From JBDHUJ01 sp039809105 (lineage in GTDB: Bacteria > Patescibacteriota > Saccharimonadia > Saccharimonadales > UBA4665), in the NCBI GenBank assembly GCA_039809105.1, contig JBDHUJ010000008.1:1-46680 (forward strand): DNA of 46,680 nt. Reading direction: 5' to 3'. Below the pieces are notes generated by a model. The model was not told the origin of the DNA and did not search any database. It was given only the letters and a program-made list of their open reading frames with translations. A program made the translations under genes and the position numbers. Below, in pieces: positions 24,258 through 32,868 of the stretch (position 1 is the stretch's first letter; each line of letters opens with the position of its first letter).

Positions 24258-25898
24258 AGATTCGATTATCGGCACTAAAGCCTGTTCTAACTCCTTAGAA
24301 TGGGCTTTTTTGTTGGTTCTAACCCTGAGGTAGGATTTTTCAAGCTCTGAATAGCCGTCTGCTATAGGTTTCAGCCACTCATTCGGTTCAATCAACAGCT
24401 TATTATCCTTTAGCGTCAAAGTTTGACCTAGCGTAAGCAGAATATCCCGCTTGGTTCTAACGTTACCTTGCGTGAATTGCTTTTGGGCGCTAACAGCAAA
24501 ACTGAATGCCCTTTCATTCATCTCAAGCGAACTGGTAGCCCTATTTTCGGTTCCACGTAATTGTTCGTCTAGTTTCTCAAGTTCACTTTTCAAATTATTG
24601 CGGATTCTTCGATAGTCTTCTTCATCAATCAATTCTTTATGAAGCAAGGTTACCAGCTTATCAAGTTCTTCCTGAACTGCCGTCCGCCTTTTGTGCAGCT
24701 TTTCATAAACCTTTGTGCGTTCATATACTTCTGCTTTGTGGTTTCGTTTCAAAATTTTGAGAGCTAAGTCCTTGAACTCAGGGATGATTGTATATTCCGA
24801 GATTGTAGCTTCGATGTCTTTATCTATAGTTTCAGCAGGCGTGTAGACGGTTTGTGTACAAGGTCGCTTCATGCTTTTTCGTGAACAATAATAATACACA
24901 TACGTTTTGTAACGATTTTCACTTTTGATGAACTTTGTCCTATGGCGGGCTTGAATTAGGCAATTGCATTCTCCGCAACGTATCATTCCCGCATAAGGGT
25001 AATCATGTCCGCCTAGTCGCTTATTTCCTTTTGCTCCCAATAAATCTTGAGCAAGCTGATATTCTTCGTCGGTAATCATTCGGTCGTAGCTGCCACGGCA
25101 TTCCTCTCCAAGATGATAGTATTTGCCGATATAGAAATCGCTCTGAAGAATTCGATAGACCATGCTTTTAGTCATTGGTCCTCCGCCAAGTGGAACTCCG
25201 TCTTTTCTGCGCTTGTACATCGGAGTTTTATAGTGAAGTTCATCGTTTACCTTTTGCCATATTTGTTGAGGTACAAGCCTGTCATATAAAAACCAGTTCC
25301 ACATCTGTTTTACAATGTCGTAGCGTTCAGGGTCTTTGACGGTTTCGGTAACGACTTTCTTGCCACGCATTACAGGGATGCCATTTTCGTCTAAAACTGC
25401 GGCTTTCATGTAGCCTGGCATAACCCGTCCAGGTTTCTCTCCTGACGCAGCTTTTATCTTCAGCCCTCTCGAAACATCTACTCCTTGCTTCGCCGACTGA
25501 TACTGGCCTTGCCCCATTACAATTTGTAAGAACATTATGCCCTCGGCATTGTTTTCAAAAGTGTAAGAACAGAACTTCAAGTCTTTCAGCTTGCTACGCA
25601 GCAAGTAAGTTATCGTTCCGCTGTCAATTTCATTCCTTGATAAACGATTAGGGTGCCAAGCGACAATCCCGTCAGCTTCACCGTTTTCTATCATTTCAAT
25701 CATTTGATTGAAGATTGGACGGCCAGGCGTGAATGCACTTCGGCTTTCAGGCTCTAACCACTTAACTATATTCAGGTGCGAAAACTTTTCTTTGATGTTT
25801 TCGATTTGCCCAATGTGGGACAGTTCTTGTTTTTCTTTATCTTCCGAAGACTTCCTAACGTAGGCAATGTATCGCAAGTTTTTTGGTTGTTTACTCAT
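24216..25898 (-). CDS. Large serine recombinase (integrase)
   Basis: 560 residues. The resolvase domain starts with IAYVRKSS (nucleophile Ser17 in Y-x-R-x-S) and has GEADGIVAWHPNRLSRN near 85. The recombinase domain follows, with a zinc ribbon (CGECNCLI...YYYCSRK...C near 320-365) and a coiled-coil region (about 400-480), as in large serine integrases. It cuts and rejoins att sites via a Ser-DNA bond. Its last 13 codons lie within or over tRNA-Lys on the opposite strand; the final NPRHSA is encoded by host tRNA sequence, so the C-terminus is set by the integration site. A GAGGTATT site precedes the ATG. Confidence 0.93.
   Translation of the reverse strand: MSKQPKNLRYIAYVRKSSEDKEKQELSHIGQIENIKEKFSHLNIVKWLEPESRSAFTPGRPIFNQMIEMIENGEADGIVAWHPNRLSRNEIDSGTITYLLRSKLKDLKFCSYTFENNAEGIMFLQIVMGQGQYQSAKQGVDVSRGLKIKAASGEKPGRVMPGYMKAAVLDENGIPVMRGKKVVTETVKDPERYDIVKQMWNWFLYDRLVPQQIWQKVNDELHYKTPMYKRRKDGVPLGGGPMTKSMVYRILQSDFYIGKYYHLGEECRGSYDRMITDEEYQLAQDLLGAKGNKRLGGHDYPYAGMIRCGECNCLIQARHRTKFIKSENRYKTYVYYYCSRKSMKRPCTQTVYTPAETIDKDIEATISEYTIIPEFKDLALKILKRNHKAEVYERTKVYEKLHKRRTAVQEELDKLVTLLHKELIDEEDYRRIRNNLKSELEKLDEQLRGTENRATSSLEMNERAFSFAVSAQKQFTQGNVRTKRDILLTLGQTLTLKDNKLLIEPNEWLKPIADGYSELEKSYLRVRTNKKAHSKELEQALVPIIESWRVRWDLNPRHSA
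24237..24252 (+). other. attL core of the integrated element
   Basis: CAAGTCCCACCTGACC in the T-arm/acceptor of tRNA-Lys, repeated exactly at 35962-35977. The recombinase gene lies beside it. Confidence 0.75.
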
Positions 25899-25975
25899 GG
25901 TAATACCTCACTTATATTATCGCTCATTTTTGGTTGTTTTTCCAGGGGTAGAGAGCTTATGTTATATATATTAGA

Positions 25976-26047
25976 TATATACCTAATACTTTCTATAAAC
26001 CTAGTATTTTCTATAAATCTAATACTCTATGAATCTAAAATTCTAAA
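25976..26047. repeat. 18-bp AT-rich direct repeats (iteron-like)
   Basis: Three consecutive 18-bp units of the form TATAnAyCTAvTAyTyTm (25976-25993, 25994-26011, 26012-26029), then a degenerate fourth. Located between the recombinase start and the neighbouring gene's stop. Could bind an excisionase, a regulator or a replication initiator. Confidence 0.7.
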
Positions 26048-26082
26048 CACTTAATAGGGAAAGACGATACCCTATGCATACC

Positions 26083-26412
26083 CTATGGATACTCATACGT
26101 TTCCGTTCCTCTACGAGTAATTGTTATGCCTGTTTCTTCTTCAACAGCTTGGATAACTTCTTCCAAAAGTAACTCGTAAAAATCTGTTTGTTTTGAGAAT
26201 TCAAAATTGTCTACCCATCTGTTCTGGTACTTGTCCATTGTACTGTTCGGGTATAACTCATATTGACCAGTACGTGGATTGAATAGCATGAATCTGAGTG
26301 GCAAGTACCACCTCATCGGCAGCACCAGCAACTTAATTTTGTACTGACCTAATCCATCTTCACGTTCTGGTTTATTATAGACTTCTGCAACCATCTTCAG
26401 AGTTACTTGCAT
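26083..26412 (-). CDS. Hypothetical element protein
   Basis: 109 residues, Tyr/Arg-rich, with PMRWYLPLRFMLFNPRTGQYELYP in the middle and an acidic helical C-terminal half (YELLLEEVIQAVEEETG). Overlaps the upstream gene by 10 nt, so probably translated from the same mRNA. No family recognised. Confidence 0.6.
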   Translation of the reverse strand: MQVTLKMVAEVYNKPEREDGLGQYKIKLLVLPMRWYLPLRFMLFNPRTGQYELYPNSTMDKYQNRWVDNFEFSKQTDFYELLLEEVIQAVEEETGITITRRGTETYEYP

Positions 26413-26798
26413 AGCTGCACCTCATTTATTAGGTGCCAAAAAACGTGAAGCATCCCAGCCCAATCTTCAATATCGCAACTATGTCCGCACCAGTCACCAG
26501 CCAACCCTGAATCATCTAGTAAATTGTTAAGGTACTTTCGGCGACGCTGATTGATTGTGAAACACTGTCTTAACCAGCCTGGCTTTTCTGTAAATGAATC
26601 TTTGTGCAGCCGAGTAAGTTCATGTAGCTGGCTGCGGGTGATTCTAATTTCATTTTTGACTTCAACATTACGGTATAAAGTCTGTCCTAAAACCTGCGTT
26701 TGGGTACCAAGACGAGTATTTGTGTGTTTGTTTGGTTTCTGTTTATTTTGAGTTCGAGTTTCTAGCGTAATCATATTCATATCCATTTCGATTTTCAT
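26403..26798 (-). CDS. Hypothetical element protein
   Basis: Up to 131 residues. The longest frame overlaps the upstream gene by 56 nt, so an internal start near 26774 (MITLETRTQ) is more likely. Basic, Gln/Asn/Thr-rich N-terminus, then a compact region with two Trp-rich patches (EKPGWLRQCF, LAGDWCGHSCDIEDWAGMLHVFW). No family recognised. Confidence 0.5.
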   Translation of the reverse strand: MKIEMDMNMITLETRTQNKQKPNKHTNTRLGTQTQVLGQTLYRNVEVKNEIRITRSQLHELTRLHKDSFTEKPGWLRQCFTINQRRRKYLNNLLDDSGLAGDWCGHSCDIEDWAGMLHVFWHLINEVQLCK

Positions 26799-26955
26799 TT
26801 ACAAGAGGTGAAGAAGATGTAACTTCGACTAATCTAACTAGCATGACTAATTTTTGATATGCCGTTTTGGCATTCAGTTTTTCGCCAGTGTGCTTTTCAA
26901 AGAGAGCCTGAAATTCTTTTACGTCTTTCGGCCTAAAAAGTGTCTGCTTATCCAT
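26743..26955 (-). CDS. Small hypothetical element protein
   Basis: 70 residues. The start overlaps the upstream stop by 8 nt (ATGGATAA), a translational-coupling arrangement. The helical N-terminal half (FRPKDVKEFQALFEKHTGEK) could be a small DNA-binding or structural domain, but no motif is diagnostic. Confidence 0.6.
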   Translation of the reverse strand: MDKQTLFRPKDVKEFQALFEKHTGEKLNAKTAYQKLVMLVRLVEVTSSSPLVNENRNGYEYDYARNSNSK

Positions 26956-27187
26956 AAATTCTCGTTTTCAGGATTCGCATATTTTCGAGCAATGCCAAGG
27001 CAGGAACAGAGAGTTCCTTGCTCCAGTACAGCTTCACTTGTTCAGCGGTGTAGGGTGTATCCCGAAACTGAAATACCACCCGTCTAGGATTGGTTTTGTT
27101 CAACCTTTCGAGATTGATTCTACTTGTAACGAGAGCTGCTGCTAATCCTAAATCAGCAGTCTCAAAGTACTTTTCATCTTGTGCCAC
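26948..27187 (-). CDS. DUF5659 domain protein
   Basis: 79 residues from a GTG at 27187 with GGAGG about 6 nt upstream; a longer TTG frame to 27235 lacks such a site. The sequence KYFETADLGLAAALVTSRINLE, then RRVVFQFRD and a C-terminal LKTRIYG, matches the DUF5659 pattern I know from small proteins near integrases. First gene of a leftward operon of four small genes. Function unknown. Confidence 0.7.
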   Translation of the reverse strand: MAQDEKYFETADLGLAAALVTSRINLERLNKTNPRRVVFQFRDTPYTAEQVKLYWSKELSVPALALLENMRILKTRIYG

Positions 27188-27777
27188 TTGGCACCTCCAT
27201 GCAGTCACTCCAATAAACCTGAAGATGTCAGGCAATCGGATTATGTTTTACTGCTAAATCTCCATCTAGCTTGCAAGGATTCGCCTTGCCAAAAGACTTT
27301 TCTGTATGGTTTTGCCGTTACGCTCTATATGGCTGACAAAAGCATAGTCGTTTCTTTCCAGTACTAATACGATAGAGCCATACATAGCGCAATTCAAGGT
27401 TTTTTCGGTGTAAGATTTACAATCTCCAACAGAGGTATTTTTATTGATAATGTTTATTCCAAAAACGTAAAAACCCACTGTTTTCTCGCTGCTCTTTTGA
27501 TTTTTGATGCTTGATTATGGCAAAGAAATTAGCCTTAAATGCTTGGCTGGGTGAAGTTTCCCGTTTTGTGCTGAATCATTATATAATTGGCAACAAGTAG
27601 CTCTGCTGCTAACTGCCTAAACCGCTAGCTTGCTGGCGGCATGGTAAATAAATCCTACGCAAATGTAATCCCGTCATTGGGCATCTATTTGCGTAGGTTG
27701 CGTTGGAAACGACGTATGTGGCTTCGGTCATAGCTCAGTGGCGGGTTTTTGTTTGCCACGAAACTTAAAGGGGGCAG
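27188..27777. other. Gene-poor, structured region inside the element
   Basis: Roughly 590 bp with only weak reading frames. It contains CCTACGCAAAT/ATTTGCGTAGG (near 27653-27700), CCGC/GCGG near 27610, and GTGGC/GCCAC near 27738-27759. The last follows a tRNA-like TAGCTCAGTGG at 27731. A small RNA or 5' UTR of the 27778 gene is possible. Confidence 0.4.
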
Positions 27778-28047
27778 ATGATGTTGAAAAGCGAAAAACT
27801 AGCAGCAGGTCCAGCTATGAGCCTGAATGGCTCTTACTACAGATTATTCAAAACTAATAGTCCACTATGGTTCAAGGTAATTATTGCGCCTTGGTTACTG
27901 TTTTTCTGGTGGATGGTTATAGCAATGTTTTATATGTGTGGCGGGTTCTTGCTTTTTGCAGGCAGCCGACGGCGCAAGCAGTTGGTTGAAATTGAGCGGC
28001 AGAAAGAACTTGTCGCAGCCATGAAGCAATCCGATACTAGGAGATAG
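27778..28047 (+). CDS. Small single-helix membrane protein
   Basis: 89 residues with GGGGGCAG before the ATG. One long hydrophobic stretch (about 32-60) is followed by a basic and amphipathic tail (GSRRRKQLVEIERQKELV). Function unknown. Confidence 0.6.
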   Translation: MMLKSEKLAAGPAMSLNGSYYRLFKTNSPLWFKVIIAPWLLFFWWMVIAMFYMCGGFLLFAGSRRRKQLVEIERQKELVAAMKQSDTRR

Positions 28048-28083
28048 TAAGTATTCGTAATTTATTTCGAAATAGGTAGATAC

Positions 28084-28245
28084 ATGGACGACGCAAATAC
28101 AATCAAACAACTCGCTAAACAGTTAGACGAACTTGCTCTCCTGTTTGCAGAATTTGCATTTCAATGCGAATATGACGCTCTAGTACTAGAGAGCAAGATT
28201 GCGAATACACGGAATACTTCCTATTCGGTGGTAAAATCAGAATAG
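28084..28245 (+). CDS. Small hypothetical protein
   Basis: 53 residues beginning MDDANTIKQLAKQLDELALL, helical and acidic, 36 bp after the membrane-protein gene and on the same strand. No clear Shine-Dalgarno site. Plausible small gene; no family recognised. Confidence 0.45.
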   Translation: MDDANTIKQLAKQLDELALLFAEFAFQCEYDALVLESKIANTRNTSYSVVKSE

Positions 28246-28311
28246 TCATGTAAGTATGAGTTCGGAAACGTTCCATCACTTACAGGCTTATCAACACTAG
28301 AGGTGGTACAC

Positions 28312-28980
28312 TCACTGGCTGTTGAGAGGTAGGAATAGCTTTCCGCTATTATTCCTCGTAACATTCACGTCCCTGCTAACCTCATATATTTCTAAACCAT
28401 TGTCTTCATATGGATAGAGCAGTCGCTCTAGTGCGTTCTGACTATCGTTTGATGGCTCAAGCCAAGAAGATTCATCTTCTTGGTGCAACATGACAGGCTC
28501 TCTATTATGAATCTCCCGCATTTCTGCGTTAGGTTCAGTGGTCATAATAGAGTATGTCTTAATTTCTTGACCGTCTTTGCTTTTCCAGGTATCCCAGATA
28601 CCAGCGAAAGCAAATAGTTTTTCATTTTTAGGGTGAATGAAAAACGGAGTTTTATTTCCTGCCTTTCCTTTCCATTCATAAAATCCGTTGGCAGGAACAA
28701 GACAGCGTTGGCTGCATACAGTCTTTCTCCAAAAACCGCCAAACGCTTTGTCCGCCCTAGTGTTGATAAGCTCCTTTACTAAATCCTTGCCAAGCATTCG
28801 GGGGATACCCCACTTCATCATCTCAATAGTTCTTTTGCCGTCTGACGTTAGCGTAATAACAGGCATTACTTGAGTCGGTGCGACGTTATAGTTTGGCTTC
28901 AACTCCGCTTCTTTCCAGTCCTCGACATGAAAGCGGGGGGCGATTTGGTCAGCTTCATCAAGTAAGTAACGGCCACACAT
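28312..28980 (-). CDS. SRAP (HMCES/YedK-like) abasic-site shielding protein
   Basis: 222 residues. Cys2 right after Met is the residue that bonds abasic sites in single-stranded DNA. Also YNVAPTQ, Asn73 in INTRAD, RCLVPANGFYEWKG with Glu102, and His158 in IHNREPVML: the complete SRAP active site. It protects abasic sites at replication forks. TACAAT with 6 nt before the ATG makes it look leaderless. Divergent from the Y-polymerase pair, with which it forms a damage-tolerance module. Confidence 0.92.
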   Translation of the reverse strand: MCGRYLLDEADQIAPRFHVEDWKEAELKPNYNVAPTQVMPVITLTSDGKRTIEMMKWGIPRMLGKDLVKELINTRADKAFGGFWRKTVCSQRCLVPANGFYEWKGKAGNKTPFFIHPKNEKLFAFAGIWDTWKSKDGQEIKTYSIMTTEPNAEMREIHNREPVMLHQEDESSWLEPSNDSQNALERLLYPYEDNGLEIYEVSRDVNVTRNNSGKLFLPLNSQ

Positions 28981-28986
28981 ATTTCT

Positions 28987-28992
28987 ATTGTA
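28987..28992 (-). promoter_or_regulatory. Leaderless -10 box (TACAAT) of SRAP gene
   Basis: TACAAT, 6 nt (AGAAAT), ATG at 28980. Confidence 0.55.
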
Positions 28993-29014
28993 AATCTTTA
29001 TTAGGCGAATCTCT

Positions 29015-29299
29015 ATGGACCCAACTCACTACTTAAACGAACGTGTAGATGTCGTCGCTATCTATAAAGCTAGCGGTGACATTAGTACGCTCTGTTTTCC
29101 ATGGAAAATGCGGTACAAGGGCGAGGATATTATGTTTACCGAACTGTGTTTGAGACACCCTACAAGCAAAGGTAAGCGGATGATTCATGTATATGACATG
29201 AGCGACGGCGTGAACGATTACAGGCTTGAAAACGATGCTGAAGCACGTACATGGACATTGGTAGCGATATTGGAGGGACACTATGAATCTAGGGATTAG
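29015..29299 (+). CDS. Small protein coupled to Y-family polymerase
   Basis: 94 residues, overlapping the polymerase gene by 17 nt. Beta-rich look (VVAIYKASGDISTLCFPWKMRYKG, TWTLVAILEGHYESRD split). No family recognised; its place before the polymerase suggests an accessory subunit, as small partners often accompany mobile Y-polymerases. Confidence 0.65.
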   Translation: MDPTHYLNERVDVVAIYKASGDISTLCFPWKMRYKGEDIMFTELCLRHPTSKGKRMIHVYDMSDGVNDYRLENDAEARTWTLVAILEGHYESRD

Positions 29300-30539
29300 C
29301 AAAGAAGAAGCTCAAATCATGCACATTGATTTGAACAGCGCCTACGCTACTGCCGAACAGCAAGCCCATAAATCCTTGCGTGGAAAACCGATGGGAGTAA
29401 CAAACCGTATATCTAAGCACTGCTGCGTTATTGCTGCATCCTATGAAGCCAAGGCTTTAGGCGTAAAAGTCGGAATGCGGTTGGATGAAGTACAACAGTT
29501 TATACCCGATTTCATAATGTTGGAAACTGACCCGCCAAAATACCACCATATTTATCAATCGCTTTGCAAAATAATGAAAGACTACTCGCCCGACGTAAAG
29601 ATGAAAAGCATTGACGAGGGCATTATAGATTTTCATGGAACAAGAGACCTGTACAAAGGGCGTTCGCTATCTGACATTGGAATGGAGATTAAGGAGCGGG
29701 TTAGAAATGAAATTGGCAGCCACATGAGGGTCAATATCGGTATTGGAACTAATAGATTTCTTGCAAAAGAAGCTGCTGGCTGGCATAAACCTAACGGGCT
29801 GGACGTAATTGATTTCCGAAACCTGAAGAAATACTACGCATTTCGGAAGTTGACCGACTTAACAGGTATTGCATCGCACTTTGAAGCAAGACTGAATGCT
29901 GCGGGTATTTATACGCCGATAGATTTCTTGAACGCTTCAGCCGATACGCTCAGGCGGTTAGTGTTTCATAGCGTTATTGGCGAAGACTGGTATCAGCGAC
30001 TAAGAGGATACGAAGTTGATAACGTGATAACCAAGCTCGGGAATGTTGGCCGTCAGTTCGTCCTTGACGTGCGTAGCGCCGATGAGAGCGTGATTCTGCC
30101 CCGATTCCAATATCTCTGCGAAACTACAGGCAAAAAGCTCAGGTACAACAATGTAGACGCCAGGGGCGTGTACGTGTGGGCTTCTTTCCAAACGGGCGAC
30201 CACTGGTACATCCGCAAAATGCACAAGCAGCCTTTTTATACGGACAGGGAGATTTATGCCAAAGCCTTATATCTATTCAATCAGCGGCCGAAACACCTGA
30301 TAATCACCGCTATGGGTATAACGCTTTATAAACTCGAATCATCTACTAGAAGCCAGTTGAGCATTTTTGATGATGTCAATAAACAGGAGTGGCTCACTGA
30401 AGCCGTAGATGAAATAAATGAACGGTACGGCAATTTTATTATCTGCGCTGCAAATTCCTTAGAGGGAAAACACAAAGTAAAACAGAAGATTCCGTTTGGC
30501 GGAACGAAATACTTTGAATTGTTGCTTAAACGAGCATAA
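29283..30539 (+). CDS. Y-family DNA polymerase (DinB/UmuC-like)
   Basis: 418 residues with GGAGGGACACT before the ATG. Catalytic residues: Asp16 in MHIDLNSAYATAEQQ and Asp111/Glu112 in SIDEGIIDFHG. Fingers/thumb features NRISKHCCVIAASYEAKALGV (split) and INIGIGTNRFLAKEAAGWHKPNG-like sequence follow, then a helix-hairpin-helix-like LTDLTGIASHFEARL and a little-finger domain. It performs translesion synthesis. Encoded beside SRAP, so the element carries its own lesion-tolerance kit. Confidence 0.9.
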   Translation: MNLGISKEEAQIMHIDLNSAYATAEQQAHKSLRGKPMGVTNRISKHCCVIAASYEAKALGVKVGMRLDEVQQFIPDFIMLETDPPKYHHIYQSLCKIMKDYSPDVKMKSIDEGIIDFHGTRDLYKGRSLSDIGMEIKERVRNEIGSHMRVNIGIGTNRFLAKEAAGWHKPNGLDVIDFRNLKKYYAFRKLTDLTGIASHFEARLNAAGIYTPIDFLNASADTLRRLVFHSVIGEDWYQRLRGYEVDNVITKLGNVGRQFVLDVRSADESVILPRFQYLCETTGKKLRYNNVDARGVYVWASFQTGDHWYIRKMHKQPFYTDREIYAKALYLFNQRPKHLIITAMGITLYKLESSTRSQLSIFDDVNKQEWLTEAVDEINERYGNFIICAANSLEGKHKVKQKIPFGGTKYFELLLKRA

Positions 30540-30666
30540 GCGCAGTAGAAATGACTACAAGCATAAGCCTAAAAAACATAGCATATTTAAGATAGAAGTA
30601 ATGAAACAAATGAAAATAAATACAAGGGCGGCCGATTTTGTTGCGGCTTTTTTACCAGAGTTGGTC

Positions 30667-30672
30667 TATAAT
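30667..30672 (+). promoter_or_regulatory. -10 box of the defence operon
   Basis: TATAAT; predicted start near 30679, then a leader of about 29 nt with GGGGGAA before the GTG at 30708. No good -35 box seen. Confidence 0.5.
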
Positions 30673-30707
30673 TTTAGTAGGACATCAACTAGCGGGGGAA
30701 AATCAAC

Positions 30708-31796
30708 GTGAAGCTGCAAAAACAATCAAATAAACCGAAATTATTATCACTCTTTTCAGGGTGTGGAGGTTTAGACTTAGGGTTCAAGATGGCTGGCTAC
30801 GATGTAGTTTGGGCTAACGACTTTGAACATTGGTCATGCCAAACCTACGCCAAGAACTTTGGACCGCATATTGTAGAGGGAAGCATAGTTGATATTGATT
30901 TCACGAAAACCCCCGACGTGGACATTATCACAGGCGGTTTCCCCTGCCAGGATTTCTCTATGGTTTCAAAGCGTGGCGGTCTCGAAACAGACCGAGGTAA
31001 CTTATACAAACAATTTGTTCGAGCTGTAGAAACTAAAATGCCAAGAGTTTTTGTTGCTGAGAACGTAAAGGGTCTACTTACTGCAAACGGAGGAAAAGCC
31101 GTGAAGCAGATAGTAGAGGATTTTGCAGCTCTTGGGTACAAGGTAAGCATAGACTTATATAACTTCGCTCAGTACGGCGCACCGCAACTCAGGGAGCGTG
31201 TATTGATTGTCGGGATACGCCATGACGTGGATTATGAGTTCACTAAGCCTGAGCCAACTCACACCGCCGACAATTATGTTACCGCTGGACAAGCTCTGAA
31301 AGACGTTGAAAAAGTCCCGTTCAACAATGAGCATCAAAACATCAAACAAAAGACGATTGAAATGTTGAAGCTCATCCCCGAGGGTGGTAATTTTACCTCT
31401 ATTCCAAAGGATAGCCCATACTACGTAAAGGGTATGATTAGCCACGTTTACCGTCGTTTAGACAGGAATAAACCGTCCACGACAATTATTGCTGGTGGAG
31501 GTGGTGGAACATGGGGTTATCACTTTGAAGAACCCCGTCCGCTAACCAACCGTGAACGTGCAAGATTATTCGGCTATCCTGACGACTTCATCTTCGAGGG
31601 TTCAATAACTGAAGTGCGTCGTCAGATTGGCAACTCTGTTCCTCCAGTGGCTGCTAAAGTGGTCGCAGAGAAACTTATGCCGATATTCCAAGCGAATACA
31701 GAATGGGTAATAAACCGCAAAACGGAAATAGATTACAAAGAACACGTAAAGACAAGTCAGGTGGGACTAAAGCAACTGGTATACGCAGCGGAATAG
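30708..31796 (+). CDS. DNA (cytosine-5) methyltransferase
   Basis: 362 residues from a GTG. Motif I SLFSGCGGLDLGF near 14-26, catalytic motif IV GGFPCQDFS with Cys80, motif VI ENVKGLL near 118-124, motif VIII QLRERVLIVG near 158, and motifs IX-X near the C-terminus (RRQIGNSVPP). It methylates C5 of cytosine with S-adenosylmethionine, presumably to protect host DNA. The target sequence is not predictable here. First gene of a four-gene operon with gaps of 4-9 bp. Confidence 0.95.
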   Translation: MKLQKQSNKPKLLSLFSGCGGLDLGFKMAGYDVVWANDFEHWSCQTYAKNFGPHIVEGSIVDIDFTKTPDVDIITGGFPCQDFSMVSKRGGLETDRGNLYKQFVRAVETKMPRVFVAENVKGLLTANGGKAVKQIVEDFAALGYKVSIDLYNFAQYGAPQLRERVLIVGIRHDVDYEFTKPEPTHTADNYVTAGQALKDVEKVPFNNEHQNIKQKTIEMLKLIPEGGNFTSIPKDSPYYVKGMISHVYRRLDRNKPSTTIIAGGGGGTWGYHFEEPRPLTNRERARLFGYPDDFIFEGSITEVRRQIGNSVPPVAAKVVAEKLMPIFQANTEWVINRKTEIDYKEHVKTSQVGLKQLVYAAE

Positions 31797-31805
31797 GTCG
31801 AAAAT

Positions 31806-32864
31806 ATGCCACTACTATTTTCGAACTTTCCACCACTCAGAACTGAACATAAGACCTATCCTGAAACTTTCAAAAATCTTTTAAGCCAGGCGGACCATCT
31901 TAAAATAGCATCAGGCTATTTCTCAACGGATAGCGCAGTAGACCTTAAGGGAATAATCGAAGCAAATGGCGGCCCTGCTATTGATTTATGTATCGGAATG
32001 CACTATTTCGAGGGAATGTCTCCTGTCCAACTTGATGCTCTTAAGAGTTTGGATGACGCACTACAAGCGCAAAATCTTGGACAAGTATACATGGTTACAA
32101 CCTTTCCATTTCATGGCAAAATAGCTAGTTTTCGGAAAGACGAACAAATTATAGGCTCTATTATGGGTTCGTCAAACTTGACTAATATAGTTCAGGGACA
32201 AAGGCAATATGAAGCCGATGTCCTTTTTCAAAACGACTCATACTCCAGCGAACTCTCTGACTTCATAACAAAACTAATTGACGTATCTTCCAAGCCATTC
32301 AACACTTTAGAAATAACCCCGACCATACCAGAAAATAATCTTTTGAATGACCAGGTTGGCGTAACTAAGATAAAACCGTCTGACCTGCATGGGATACAAG
32401 AGTCATTCACTGGCATAACGTTTGATATTCCTCTTAAGGGTGATGATGCACAACGCAGCGGGCTAAATGCTTCATTCGGCGAGGGTAGAAGAAACCCGCA
32501 AGGTTTTGTATTGCCCCGACCGTGGTATGAAGTCGAACTAATAGTACCTAAGAGCATAACCACCCTTGCAGGTTATCCTCAAGCAGACAGAGGCGGAGAT
32601 GGCGGTTCATTCTGCGCTGTAACTGATGACGGCTGGGAATTCCGTTGCAAAGTCAGCGGTGATTACAGCAAGAATTTCCGTTCAGAGGACGACCTTAAAA
32701 TCCTTGGCAAGTGGATTAAGGGAAGACTGGAAAATGCGGGAGTTTTGAAACCTGGCGAGAGAGTTTCAGATAATACGCTTGCAAGGTACGGACGTTCAAG
32801 CATTTCACTATCAAAGCTAAAAGATACCGACAAATGGTTCTTAGATTTCGGAGTAAACAGGTAA
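31806..32864 (+). CDS. PLD-superfamily nuclease, NgoFVII type
   Basis: 352 residues. The N-terminal half has a single PLD HxK motif (PFHGKIASF, His103 and Lys105), followed by the GSSNLT segment at 121-126, as in the NgoFVII family of restriction endonucleases. These act as dimers joining two HKD half-sites and need no metal. The C-terminal half is an unknown domain likely to recognise DNA. It lies 9 bp after the methyltransferase stop, which points to restriction. Confidence 0.85.
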   Translation: MPLLFSNFPPLRTEHKTYPETFKNLLSQADHLKIASGYFSTDSAVDLKGIIEANGGPAIDLCIGMHYFEGMSPVQLDALKSLDDALQAQNLGQVYMVTTFPFHGKIASFRKDEQIIGSIMGSSNLTNIVQGQRQYEADVLFQNDSYSSELSDFITKLIDVSSKPFNTLEITPTIPENNLLNDQVGVTKIKPSDLHGIQESFTGITFDIPLKGDDAQRSGLNASFGEGRRNPQGFVLPRPWYEVELIVPKSITTLAGYPQADRGGDGGSFCAVTDDGWEFRCKVSGDYSKNFRSEDDLKILGKWIKGRLENAGVLKPGERVSDNTLARYGRSSISLSKLKDTDKWFLDFGVNR

Positions 32865-32868
32865 TACT

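Noticed and set aside
27266..27478. 70-codon minus-strand reading frame from a GTG
   Set aside because: No ribosome binding site or -10 box, overlapped by an opposite-strand frame of similar length, and no recognisable features. It could be a real gene, but I cannot support it.
30540..30707. Frame of 71 codons between the polymerase and the methyltransferase
   Set aside because: It starts inside the polymerase gene and runs through the methyltransferase promoter; no independent start site.
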